From a virus: a DNA stretch of 39,444 nt. Shown here piece after piece: positions 6,422 through 12,114 of this stretch (position 1 is the first letter of the stretch; each line of letters opens with the position of its first letter). Position numbers and translations under genes: made by a program. The stretch spans positions 1 through 39,444 of the IMG/VR virus record IMGVR_UViG_3300032213_000629, one strand, 5' to 3'. The notes under the pieces are model-generated. The model searched no databases. It saw nothing but the letters and a program-made list of their open reading frames with translations, and was not told the DNA's origin.

Positions 6422-6748
6422 ATGGCAACAATAACAATGCAGGTTGATGATAAAGAGTTATGGAGTGCAGTATTTGGTGCAAGCCCTTTCTCTTTCGGAG
6501 ACCATTTTATTGAGGCTGAATACTTAGATGATGCCAACTGGGAAACCGTGGGCCGTATCAAAGTAGTAGCCCTTGATGAAAACGATGAGCGAGTTGAAAA
6601 GATAATTGGCATAGATGATTTAGCCAAGGCTCTACCAATCGCTAACCAACAGGTTTACATGGACCTGTTTGACTTTGACAATTACGACAGCATTTGTGCT
6701 GATGCAGTGATGCAGGTGGCCGTGCTTGGCAAAGTAATCTACGGATAA
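6422..6748 (+). CDS. Hypothetical acidic early protein, 108 aa
   Basis: The start follows GACAGGAGAAATACA. The protein is acidic with beta-strand-like segments at the N-terminus (MATITMQVDDKELWSAVFG) and a helical C-terminal half; no catalytic motif, signal peptide or membrane segment was seen. The pattern resembles small structural or inhibitory early proteins, but no family was recognised. It heads the P4 group that runs to WhiB. Confidence 0.65.
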   Translation: MATITMQVDDKELWSAVFGASPFSFGDHFIEAEYLDDANWETVGRIKVVALDENDERVEKIIGIDDLAKALPIANQQVYMDLFDFDNYDSICADAVMQVAVLGKVIYG

Positions 6749-6753
6749 ATCGG

Positions 6754-6770
6754 ACTTAAGACAGGAGAAA
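6754..6770 (+). promoter_or_regulatory. Start-associated sequence before the 76-aa gene
   Basis: ACTTAAGACAGGAGAAA is an exact consensus copy, with the ATG at 6775 four bases later. Confidence 0.75.
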
Positions 6771-6774
6771 TATA

Positions 6775-7005
6775 ATGTTAGTTAAAGATGCACTTGCAAT
6801 ACTTAATGACTTACCATTAGATGCTGAGATATGTGCTCAATGGTATGAAAAAGAAGATATGGAATACTCAGATGAAACTATTTCTGATGAAGTATGGAGT
6901 GAGGCTAATCGTTTAATGGATAAGTGGGAACTAACAGACCTACGCTACCAATTAGATGATGCCATAAGAATAGCAAGAGACAACTTAGCAAAGGAGAAAA
7001 TATAA
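6775..7005 (+). CDS. Hypothetical acidic early protein, 76 aa
   Basis: The start is fixed by an exact motif copy. The N-terminus MLVKDALAILNDLPLDAEIC resembles small phage proteins of the form in which a short helix precedes a beta-hairpin; the rest is acidic and helical. The stop directly abuts the ATG of the next gene, whose ribosome site (AAAGGAG) lies inside this gene. Function unknown. Confidence 0.62.
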   Translation: MLVKDALAILNDLPLDAEICAQWYEKEDMEYSDETISDEVWSEANRLMDKWELTDLRYQLDDAIRIARDNLAKEKI

Positions 7006-7230
7006 ATGGGAGCATCACCGATATACAAAGTCTATGACCCACTTGGTGGGTATGTAGCATCATGCAAAGATACAGAGGGGGCATCACTATTGATGGACCT
7101 ATACGGAGAAGGTAGCACTATCCGTTATGACCATCGCCTTATTGTGTGGACAGAAGGTAAAGATGGGCGAGCCTCCAACTCTTACGATGAAACCCGTGAG
7201 AAAATTACTCAACGATTACTACAACGGTAA
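7006..7230 (+). CDS. Hypothetical early protein, 74 aa
   Basis: The ATG immediately follows the previous stop and has AAAGGAG 9 bases upstream, which lacks the TTAAGAC half of the motif. The sequence has an aromatic, glycine-containing N-terminus (YKVYDPLGGYVASCKDTEGA) that suggests a small beta sheet, and a basic C-terminus. No family recognised. An exact motif copy follows at 7236-7252. Confidence 0.58.
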   Translation: MGASPIYKVYDPLGGYVASCKDTEGASLLMDLYGEGSTIRYDHRLIVWTEGKDGRASNSYDETREKITQRLLQR

Positions 7231-7235
7231 TCATT

Positions 7236-7252
7236 ACTTAAGACAGGAGAAA
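7236..7252 (+). promoter_or_regulatory. Start-associated sequence before the 57-aa gene
   Basis: ACTTAAGACAGGAGAAA is an exact copy; the ATG at 7257 follows after 4 bases. Confidence 0.75.
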
Positions 7253-7256
7253 TACA

Positions 7257-7430
7257 ATGCTCGGATATAAGAATGAAGATATACAGAAAATGGGGGGAGC
7301 AATAAACATTTCTCTCCGTTATTTTAAAGATGGTTCAGAAGTTCAGAAGGGTTTGTTAATGGTTCACGATTTACTAGATGGACTATTGGCAGAAGGATAT
7401 GTAAGTGATGAGGTGAAGCCTCATGTCTGA
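7257..7430 (+). CDS. Hypothetical early protein, 57 aa
   Basis: The start is given by the exact motif copy at 7236-7252. The protein has a charged N-terminus followed by a likely amphipathic helix (EVQKGLLMVHDLLDGLLAE). It overlaps the next gene by 8 bases. No family recognised. Confidence 0.52.
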   Translation: MLGYKNEDIQKMGGAINISLRYFKDGSEVQKGLLMVHDLLDGLLAEGYVSDEVKPHV

Positions 7431-7557
7431 GCCACAATGGATACATGGCGACCCGATAGCACTGAGCCTAAACAACTGCGAGAGTTGTGATAATGCTGAG
7501 TGCTCATGCGGTGAGCCTGACCCCGACACTATGTATAACGAGATGATGGAGGGCTGA
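7423..7557 (+). CDS. Cysteine-rich acidic microprotein, 44 aa
   Basis: Four cysteines (NCESC and CSC) form a possible zinc or iron site in an acidic chain. The start codon overlaps the end of the previous gene, and TGAGG/GAAGCC upstream gives only a weak ribosome site, so translation is probably coupled. No family recognised. Confidence 0.45.
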   Translation: MSEPQWIHGDPIALSLNNCESCDNAECSCGEPDPDTMYNEMMEG

Positions 7558-7558
7558 C

Positions 7559-7801
7559 ATGGAACTTGAAGTTGGTTCAATACTTAAGACAGAAACCGCC
7601 TTTGATAAAGACATGACTATCACCCATGATGGTAAAGAATACAGAGTTGTCTTGCACTGGGACTGGCATGATGGCTTTGAGGCTACATGGTTAGATGATG
7701 AAGGTAGGTTTGTATCAACACCCGACTGGGTAGATGATGAAGATGATAACTTTCTCTGCAAACTTAACGCAGTTAAAGAACACAGTAAGGCATCAATCTA
7801 A
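7559..7801 (+). CDS. Hypothetical acidic early protein, 80 aa
   Basis: GGAGG precedes the ATG by about 7 bases. The protein is strongly acidic and rich in tryptophan (HWDWHDGFEATWLDDEGRFV), like a small beta-sheet DNA mimic, though this is only a resemblance. A motif copy at 7582 encodes LKT within SILKTETAFD. The stop overlaps the next ATG. Confidence 0.58.
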   Translation: MELEVGSILKTETAFDKDMTITHDGKEYRVVLHWDWHDGFEATWLDDEGRFVSTPDWVDDEDDNFLCKLNAVKEHSKASI

Positions 7802-7974
7802 TGGAAACTAGAATGGAATGCCTTAAATGTGGTGGCATAGTTGTCAACCCAAGGGTAATTAACTTGATGACTGAGCGATGCACGCCTTGTGAAATAAAGT
7901 ATAGAGAGATGGCAGAGTTTGCTATTGATACATACTTACATAACATAGCCGAACAAAAGGAGCAGAATGCGTAA
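7801..7974 (+). CDS. Zinc-ribbon microprotein, 57 aa
   Basis: CLKC near residues 7-10 and CTPC near 27-30 form a four-cysteine zinc ribbon, followed by a helix. The ATG overlaps the previous stop and the end overlaps the next gene by 8 bases. It is one of several zinc microproteins in the early block. Confidence 0.55.
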   Translation: METRMECLKCGGIVVNPRVINLMTERCTPCEIKYREMAEFAIDTYLHNIAEQKEQNA

Positions 7975-8413
7975 GGTCTTAAGACAGATACACCCTCATG
8001 CTAGATTGTGGATACTTTCAACCTTTACCTTAGGTGCACTGTTGGTTGTCAATACACCCATCATTAACATTAACCATCAGCCAACGGGTAAGGTAGTTGC
8101 TTACTACAATAATGAATACCAAAAGTATGCAATAGATAAATTAACCAAGATGAATATGGTTGAGCAGTATCCATGTCTCTTTGAATTGTGGACTGAGGAA
8201 AGCAACTGGCGACCATTGGCTCTTAATAAATCAAGCAAGGCATCGGGCATAGCACAACTTATGCCTGCTACTTGGGTAAACATAGGTATCAAACCTACTA
8301 CTAATGGCTATGCTCAGGTTGATGCTGGCCTTGTTTATATCCAACAACACTATGGTAAGACGGGTGCAATATGTAGAGCATACGCACACCACTTAGCAGT
8401 TGGTTGGTATTAA
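7967..8413 (+). CDS. Membrane-anchored lytic transglycosylase-like protein
   Basis: This 148-aa protein has a basic N-terminus, one membrane segment (about residues 13-30), and an outward domain with the soluble-lytic-transglycosylase pattern: ESNWRPLA with probable catalytic E78, then ASGIAQLMPATW (92-103). Such enzymes cut peptidoglycan glycan strands. The domain is short, about 80 aa, so it may be reduced. It lies in the early block, far from the lysis genes at 16-18 kb, so a role in wall remodelling or superinfection control is as likely as lysis (inference). Its ATG is preceded by AAAGGAG. The repeated motif at 7977 encodes VLRQI right after the start. Confidence 0.7.
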   Translation: MRKVLRQIHPHARLWILSTFTLGALLVVNTPIININHQPTGKVVAYYNNEYQKYAIDKLTKMNMVEQYPCLFELWTEESNWRPLALNKSSKASGIAQLMPATWVNIGIKPTTNGYAQVDAGLVYIQQHYGKTGAICRAYAHHLAVGWY

Positions 8414-8416
8414 GAC

Positions 8417-8755
8417 ATGAAACCACAGTTCCATACAGTGTTAGAAGAAACATCGCTGGCTGGTAGACACGGCAGAAGATTAATCCGTTATGTCTTAAGA
8501 TATAATTGGAAATTGTTTTCTAAAGGTGCATGTCAAGGGATAGACACAGAAGTTTTTTATCCAGTCAAAGATGTGTTTACTATCCAAGAAGAAAGAATGA
8601 TTGAAAAGATGTGCATTGATTGCCCCATTATGATGGCTTGCCTAGAGTGGGGTCTAGCCCATGAAACATACGGAGTATGGGGTGGCACTACACCCAATAG
8701 ACGGAAGGCAATTCGTAGGAACATAGGCTGGGCGGTGAGCGACCCTAAGATATGA
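8417..8755 (+). CDS. whiB: WhiB-family iron-sulfur regulator
   Basis: The 112-aa protein has four cysteines, C39, C66, C69 and C75, in the WhiB spacing (C, CxxC, C), the lead CQGIDTEVFYP, and the GVWGG turn (86-90) followed by a basic RRKAIRR tail. WhiB proteins hold a 4Fe-4S cluster and bind the primary sigma factor of actinobacteria to alter promoter choice; phage copies are known to change host transcription and superinfection immunity. It is the last gene of the early block. The ATG overlaps ATTAAGACATGA, a motif copy with no AGGAG, so it is probably translated by coupling to the previous gene, which ends 3 bases earlier. Confidence 0.9.
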   Translation: MKPQFHTVLEETSLAGRHGRRLIRYVLRYNWKLFSKGACQGIDTEVFYPVKDVFTIQEERMIEKMCIDCPIMMACLEWGLAHETYGVWGGTTPNRRKAIRRNIGWAVSDPKI

Positions 8756-8760
8756 TAGGG
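8743..8760 (+). other. Hairpin over the whiB stop codon
   Basis: CCCTA (8743-8747) pairs with TAGGG (8756-8760) around the TGA, followed by TTTGAAG. Weak terminator or 3' end structure. Confidence 0.35.
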
Positions 8761-8770
8761 TTTGAAGTAT

Positions 8771-8820
8771 CTAGTGCATCTGCTTCTATAAAGGGGAAGT
8801 GTAGGAGCAGGTGCATTTAG
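8771..8820. other. Long hairpin between converging gene blocks
   Basis: CTAGTGCATCTGCT (8771-8784) pairs with AGCAGGTGCATTTAG (8806-8820) through about 14 pairs including two G-T, with one bulge. The loop has about 21 bases. It lies between whiB and the minus-strand dNMP kinase gene and could be a two-way terminator or the 5' domain of a small RNA. Confidence 0.5.
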
Positions 8821-8826
8821 AAAAGT

Positions 8827-8852
8827 CTAGCAATTCTCTCCTGTCTTGCTAG
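8827..8852 (+). ncRNA. Hairpin exposing the complement of the early ribosome motif (candidate antisense RNA)
   Basis: CTAGCAA (8827-8833) pairs perfectly with TTGCTAG (8846-8852). The loop and first stem bases read TCTCCTGTCTT (8837-8847), an 11-base perfect complement of AAGACAGGAGA, which occurs just before the starts at 3704, 4525, 5488, 5916, 6775 and 7257. On the plus strand this would be an antisense loop against those ribosome sites. On the minus strand it would be a decoy copy of them. No clear own promoter was found; it would be made by read-through from the early block or as a processed 3' end. Confidence 0.45.
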
Positions 8853-8876
8853 GCTTCTCTATTTGTCCAAGCCTAG
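8849..8876. other. Alternative hairpin overlapping the dNMP kinase stop
   Basis: CTAGGCTT (8849-8856) pairs perfectly with AAGCCTAG (8869-8876). Its left arm shares CTAG with the right arm of the hairpin at 8827-8852, so the two stems exclude each other. It covers the stop codon of the dNMP kinase gene. This resembles a terminator/antiterminator switch (inference). Confidence 0.5.
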
Positions 8877-9398
8877 ATGTTTAGCCAACATAAATACTTC
8901 ATCGCTTAAGTCATCAAGAGTTCCATCGTTATAGACAACATGATTAAACATATAGTTATCCATTGCATGTTCGGAAGGGTGTCCATTAACTGCGCTGTGG
9001 TTGTGTCTATTGATGCGCCATATTGAACCGCCTAATTTCTTTATTGCCTCAGCCTCATTAGGAAATCTAACATCGCTAATAACTACAAGGCTTGTGCTAT
9101 CTAAATCTTTTAATGCCATGTCAATCCAAAACTCTGAACCAAATTGTTTGCGACCAACCTCAGTGCCAAAGACTTGTAATAGTCTGCGAACCTCAGGGTT
9201 CTGCTTGGCTGTGTCCCAACCATAATCATCTACATACTCTGACAATCTTGTGATGCCATCTACCTTAGGACTTAAGACATATAATGCTTGTCGCATTGGG
9301 TCTGCAAATGAAACTCTTTTGTAATCGTAATTAAGACACAACAATTCTGCAACTGTATCTTTACCACTACGGGCGTATCCACTTAAACCTATTATCAT
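8859..9398 (-). CDS. Deoxynucleoside monophosphate kinase-like
   Basis: This 179-aa P-loop kinase has GLSGYARSGKDT at residues 4-15, and SFADPMRQAL and SDVRFPNEAEAI later, the pattern of phage dNMP kinases that phosphorylate deoxynucleotides for DNA synthesis. The start at 9398 has GGGAG upstream. It is the last gene of the leftward replication block and overlaps the sigma-like gene by 4 bases. A motif copy ACTTAAGACATATAATG occurs at about 9270 inside it, on the opposite strand, where it is not a start site. Confidence 0.82.
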   Translation of the reverse strand: MIIGLSGYARSGKDTVAELLCLNYDYKRVSFADPMRQALYVLSPKVDGITRLSEYVDDYGWDTAKQNPEVRRLLQVFGTEVGRKQFGSEFWIDMALKDLDSTSLVVISDVRFPNEAEAIKKLGGSIWRINRHNHSAVNGHPSEHAMDNYMFNHVVYNDGTLDDLSDEVFMLAKHLGLDK

Positions 9399-10096
9399 TG
9401 TTGCTCCCTATCTTTCTTTCTATATCTACGGTTATTCCATTGAGGTTGCTCTCCACCTATGCGGTCTTGAAGTTTAGTAAGGGCACGAGACACACGCTTA
9501 CGCAACGCTTCATCGCTAATAGAATACTCAATAGCAAGAGCATCTACATCTGTGCCACCAGCAGAAAACCTACGCTGTAGTAGCAACTGGTCTTGCTCGT
9601 TTAGTTTCTTAAGACCGAAAGATACATCAGACAGCATAGCCTCACGGTTCATACCCTCATTAGGTTTGCTTGACTTCTGAATATACTCATCTTTAGGGGC
9701 AGAAGATTGTGTCCAATGTTCATAATCCCATACATCTTTAAGCAACTCTTGCAGTATCTCATGCGTGTAATAGAAAGCATCTGATGGTGTGGACTTGGTG
9801 CGGTGTGCCCTCTCTTTGGCCGCAAACTTTTGCGACTCGTTGTTAAAGGTGCGCTTAAGTTTAAATACTAAACTGTGTTGTCCATTCCATTCTTCTATTT
9901 TGTGCCAGTGTTCTAACGCCCAAAGGTTAAGGTGTTGGAATACATCATCAGCAGATATTAAATTGCGATGGATACGCACACATCTAACAGCAGATAGCCG
10001 TGCTACTTTGTATACTTGGTCCCAAAGTTCATCACGCTTTTCTAACTCTTTGTTCTGTGCGTTTAGTTCTTCCTTTGATAATCGTTCTTCACTCAT
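9395..10096 (-). CDS. Sigma-70-like transcription factor
   Basis: The 233-aa protein has a region-2-like part (ISADDVFQHLNLWALEHW followed by a basic helix with KLKRTFNNE) and a region-4-like C-terminus (GLKKLNEQDQLLLQRRF, then LAIEYSISDEALRKRVSRAL), the helix-turn-helix that reads the -35 box. It could redirect host RNA polymerase to phage promoters. A poorly conserved linker lies between the two parts. The start is preceded by GAGGAAACTTAAGA, which contains ACTTAAGA. It overlaps the upstream gene by 8 bases. An anti-sigma or non-sigma DNA-binding role remains possible. Confidence 0.65.
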   Translation of the reverse strand: MSEERLSKEELNAQNKELEKRDELWDQVYKVARLSAVRCVRIHRNLISADDVFQHLNLWALEHWHKIEEWNGQHSLVFKLKRTFNNESQKFAAKERAHRTKSTPSDAFYYTHEILQELLKDVWDYEHWTQSSAPKDEYIQKSSKPNEGMNREAMLSDVSFGLKKLNEQDQLLLQRRFSAGGTDVDALAIEYSISDEALRKRVSRALTKLQDRIGGEQPQWNNRRYRKKDREQQ

Positions 10097-10478
10097 TCTT
10101 AAGTTTCCTCATCGCGTTTAGTAAATCATCTATCGTAATAAGGAAGCCTTTGCTTTTATTTGGTGGTATATCACAGGTAATTTCCCTGCCAAACTCTTTG
10201 ATAGCGTGCTTAACATGCGATGTCGGAACCATAAGCACACCCTTCTCTAATACGAACGCCCAATAATCTGCTTCAGTAACCATTATACCTGATGGCTCCC
10301 AAGATTTTGTCTTAAGAAACCAACATTCTATTTCAATGTATAAGTTGTTAGTAACCCACCATTTTCTGTCCCTCTTTACCTCTACGGTTTTGCCTTCGGT
10401 AAGCAGTTCTTCTACTAACTTTTCACCTTTTCTGCCAAAGCCAAAGTCTAAATCAAACGAGGAGTTTTTAGGACTCAT
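10089..10478 (-). CDS. Putative PD-(D/E)XK-type nuclease, 129 aa
   Basis: The order FDLDFGFGRKGEKLVEELL, then TVEVKRDRKWW and IEIECWF, with WEPSGIMVTEADYW later, resembles small restriction-endonuclease-fold proteins of actinophages in which the glutamate-lysine pair binds metal. It overlaps both neighbours in a run of nuclease and primase genes, which fits a role in DNA processing. The catalytic set is not certain, so the name is tentative. GAGGTAG precedes the start. Confidence 0.45.
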   Translation of the reverse strand: MSPKNSSFDLDFGFGRKGEKLVEELLTEGKTVEVKRDRKWWVTNNLYIEIECWFLKTKSWEPSGIMVTEADYWAFVLEKGVLMVPTSHVKHAIKEFGREITCDIPPNKSKGFLITIDDLLNAMRKLKNE

Positions 10479-10932
10479 TGACTACCTCATTAATCCAGTA
10501 TTGTGGAAACTCTTTAGCGTTTACATATACAACTAAGTCACGCTCTTGAGTATCCCACCGCACATGGAACTGAGGCATTAGATTACCTAATTCACGGGCT
10601 GGAATAATTGACAAGCCATCGGTAAATCTAAAACAGATGCGGTGATATACCTCTGCACCATCGGTATATGGTGGGGCTATCAGCAACTGTTGCAGTTTAT
10701 TAAACGGAAAAATTGCAGGCTTTTCGCTTTCTGACTTAAGCCACTTAATTTCCATGTCGCCTATGTAGTTCTCTCTACCAGCACCATGCAGTTTAGTTAT
10801 GTGATAGTCAGTAAAGTAAAAGCGTGGCGTGTCATAAAACTTCCACGGATACATCTCCGCAAGTCTTGTCGCCATTATCTTTTCTCGTTTACCATCGCCA
10901 TATACTTGGCGGATTGGTTCCAATTTATACAC
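10468..10932 (-). CDS. Hypothetical protein, possible nuclease fold, 154 aa
   Basis: The frame is open further upstream, but a GTG at 10932, 8 bases inside the end of the primase gene, avoids a long overlap and is preferred; a later ATG at 10875 is also possible. NYIGDMEIKWL looks like the metal-binding D/E-X-K segment of restriction-endonuclease-fold proteins, and the C-terminus is beta-rich. No family was recognised with confidence. Confidence 0.45.
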   Translation of the reverse strand: MYKLEPIRQVYGDGKREKIMATRLAEMYPWKFYDTPRFYFTDYHITKLHGAGRENYIGDMEIKWLKSESEKPAIFPFNKLQQLLIAPPYTDGAEVYHRICFRFTDGLSIIPARELGNLMPQFHVRWDTQERDLVVYVNAKEFPQYWINEVVNES

Positions 10933-11545
10933 CTGCTCTTTTATGTAATCCTTCTGTGCCCTCAGCCAAATAAATATCATTAACATCTTGTCCCTCAGGC
11001 ATAAAGACTGGGAACACATTGTCTAACTCTCTGCTTAAATGCTTAGCCATTTCTCTACCAGCATTGTCGCCATCGCACAATAAGATTATCTTGCTCCAGT
11101 CAGCAAGCACTCTTGAATAAAAAGATTTCCAGTTGTTTGCCCCTGGCAAACCAACAGCATTAAAACCTGCTTGTGTAGCAACAACAGTATCTAGTTCACC
11201 CTCACATACAACAAGAAACTCTGCATCATTATTCAATGCATTGATGTTATAGATATGAGTGGTTGCCCCAGGCCGAGACATATACTTAGGCCCGTTAGTA
11301 TCCTGACTTAAGGCACGAAACCTAATGTCTATTGTTCCAGCAGGGGTTAGATAAGGTATAGATAACTTACCAGCGTATGGCTCATGCCCAATCTCAGGCT
11401 CTCTTACGAAGCCGAGGCGAAACATACGAGCCGTTGCCTCCGTTATACCGCGACTCGTCAGATACGGAGTTATTTCCGCTAGGTTGTTTGCGTAGTTCTC
11501 CGTTGCTTTGACCAGTAATTCTCTCTGCGATTTGCTTAGCCTCAT
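10925..11545 (-). CDS. DNA primase, Toprim part
   Basis: The 206-aa product has the Toprim motifs EFLVVCEGELDTVVA and IILLCDGDNAGR, whose acidic residues bind magnesium in the primase active site. An ATG at 11545 has AAGGAG 9 bases upstream, inside the zinc-finger ORF, and is preferred to the TTG at 11554. It overlaps the zinc-finger ORF by about 150 bases in a different frame (+1 relative to it). Together the two ORFs make the parts of one DnaG-type primase that lays RNA primers for the neighbouring helicase. Confidence 0.82.
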   Translation of the reverse strand: MRLSKSQRELLVKATENYANNLAEITPYLTSRGITEATARMFRLGFVREPEIGHEPYAGKLSIPYLTPAGTIDIRFRALSQDTNGPKYMSRPGATTHIYNINALNNDAEFLVVCEGELDTVVATQAGFNAVGLPGANNWKSFYSRVLADWSKIILLCDGDNAGREMAKHLSRELDNVFPVFMPEGQDVNDIYLAEGTEGLHKRAGV

Positions 11546-11771
11546 TAAAACCAACTCCTTCTTTCTTCATTATGATTGAATAGACATCGCCTGCCATGTC
11601 GCAACCGAAGCATCTGAATCCACCGTTTTCTGTGTTGACACGAGCAGACTTAACTTTGTCACCGTGGAATGCACAACGCACCGTGACCCATCCTCTTTTG
11701 TCTTTAGGTATGTTGAATCCGTAATGTTCAAGGACCATCGTGATGTCATGTTTAGAGTTTTGCAATAGCAT
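11394..11771 (-). CDS. DNA primase, CHC2 zinc-finger part
   Basis: The 125-aa product has the primase zinc motif: CAFHGDK, then FRCFGCDMAGDVYSII, with the Cys-His-Cys-Cys set of DnaG-type primases that recognises template DNA. After this domain the chain becomes low-complexity and polar (rich in Ser, Asn, Gly, Arg), the part that overlaps the Toprim ORF. The ATG at 11771 has AAAGG 7 bases upstream. It overlaps the resolvase-like gene by 20 bases. Confidence 0.8.
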   Translation of the reverse strand: MLLQNSKHDITMVLEHYGFNIPKDKRGWVTVRCAFHGDKVKSARVNTENGGFRCFGCDMAGDVYSIIMKKEGVGFNEAKQIAERITGQSNGELRKQPSGNNSVSDESRYNGGNGSYVSPRLRKRA

Positions 11772-12114
11772 CACTAAGCCTTTGCACTACATAGGCTTCT
11801 TCAATTCCCTTGTTAGGGGCTTTGATAACTACCAATGGAGTTGGTGCCACCTTTAATCTTTTGGCTATTCTGTAGTTCTCTGCTTCAACAAGAGCCTCAC
11901 GAATCCAGCCTGATAAATCTATCTTGCCATCTCGCCTTGGTGCCTTGGCTTCAATGACATACATGTCGTTATTTGTAGGCAATGCAACATCACCAACATC
12001 ATTGCGACCAGCACGAGGTAAACGCTGTGCGTTATATCCTTTATCCATTAACCAATCAGCAAGGTCAATTTCAAAAGATGCACCTCTACGCTTATTGCTT
12101 TTCTGTAAACTCAT
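11752..12114 (-). CDS. Hjc-like Holliday junction resolvase / PD-(D/E)XK nuclease
   Basis: The pattern RRGASFEIDLADWL, then QRLPRAGRNDVGDV and MYVIEAKA, matches the E, D and ExK positions of Hjc-type resolvases, dimeric enzymes that cut four-way junctions before packaging. The ATG at 12114 follows AAAGGAG by 5 bases, so the further upstream extension of the frame is not used. It overlaps the glycosyltransferase-like gene by 23 bases. Length (120 aa) is usual for the family. Confidence 0.72.
   Translation of the reverse strand: MSLQKSNKRRGASFEIDLADWLMDKGYNAQRLPRAGRNDVGDVALPTNNDMYVIEAKAPRRDGKIDLSGWIREALVEAENYRIAKRLKVAPTPLVVIKAPNKGIEEAYVVQRLSDAIAKL

Noticed and set aside
8786-8833. 15-codon minus-strand ORF starting TTG just after AAGACAGGAGA
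   Set aside because: Spacing of 4 bases is tight and the peptide is too short to support; kept only as an alternative reason for the motif copy there.
10925-11771. Programmed frameshift joining the two primase ORFs
   Set aside because: No clear slippery site was seen, and a good ribosome site explains separate translation.
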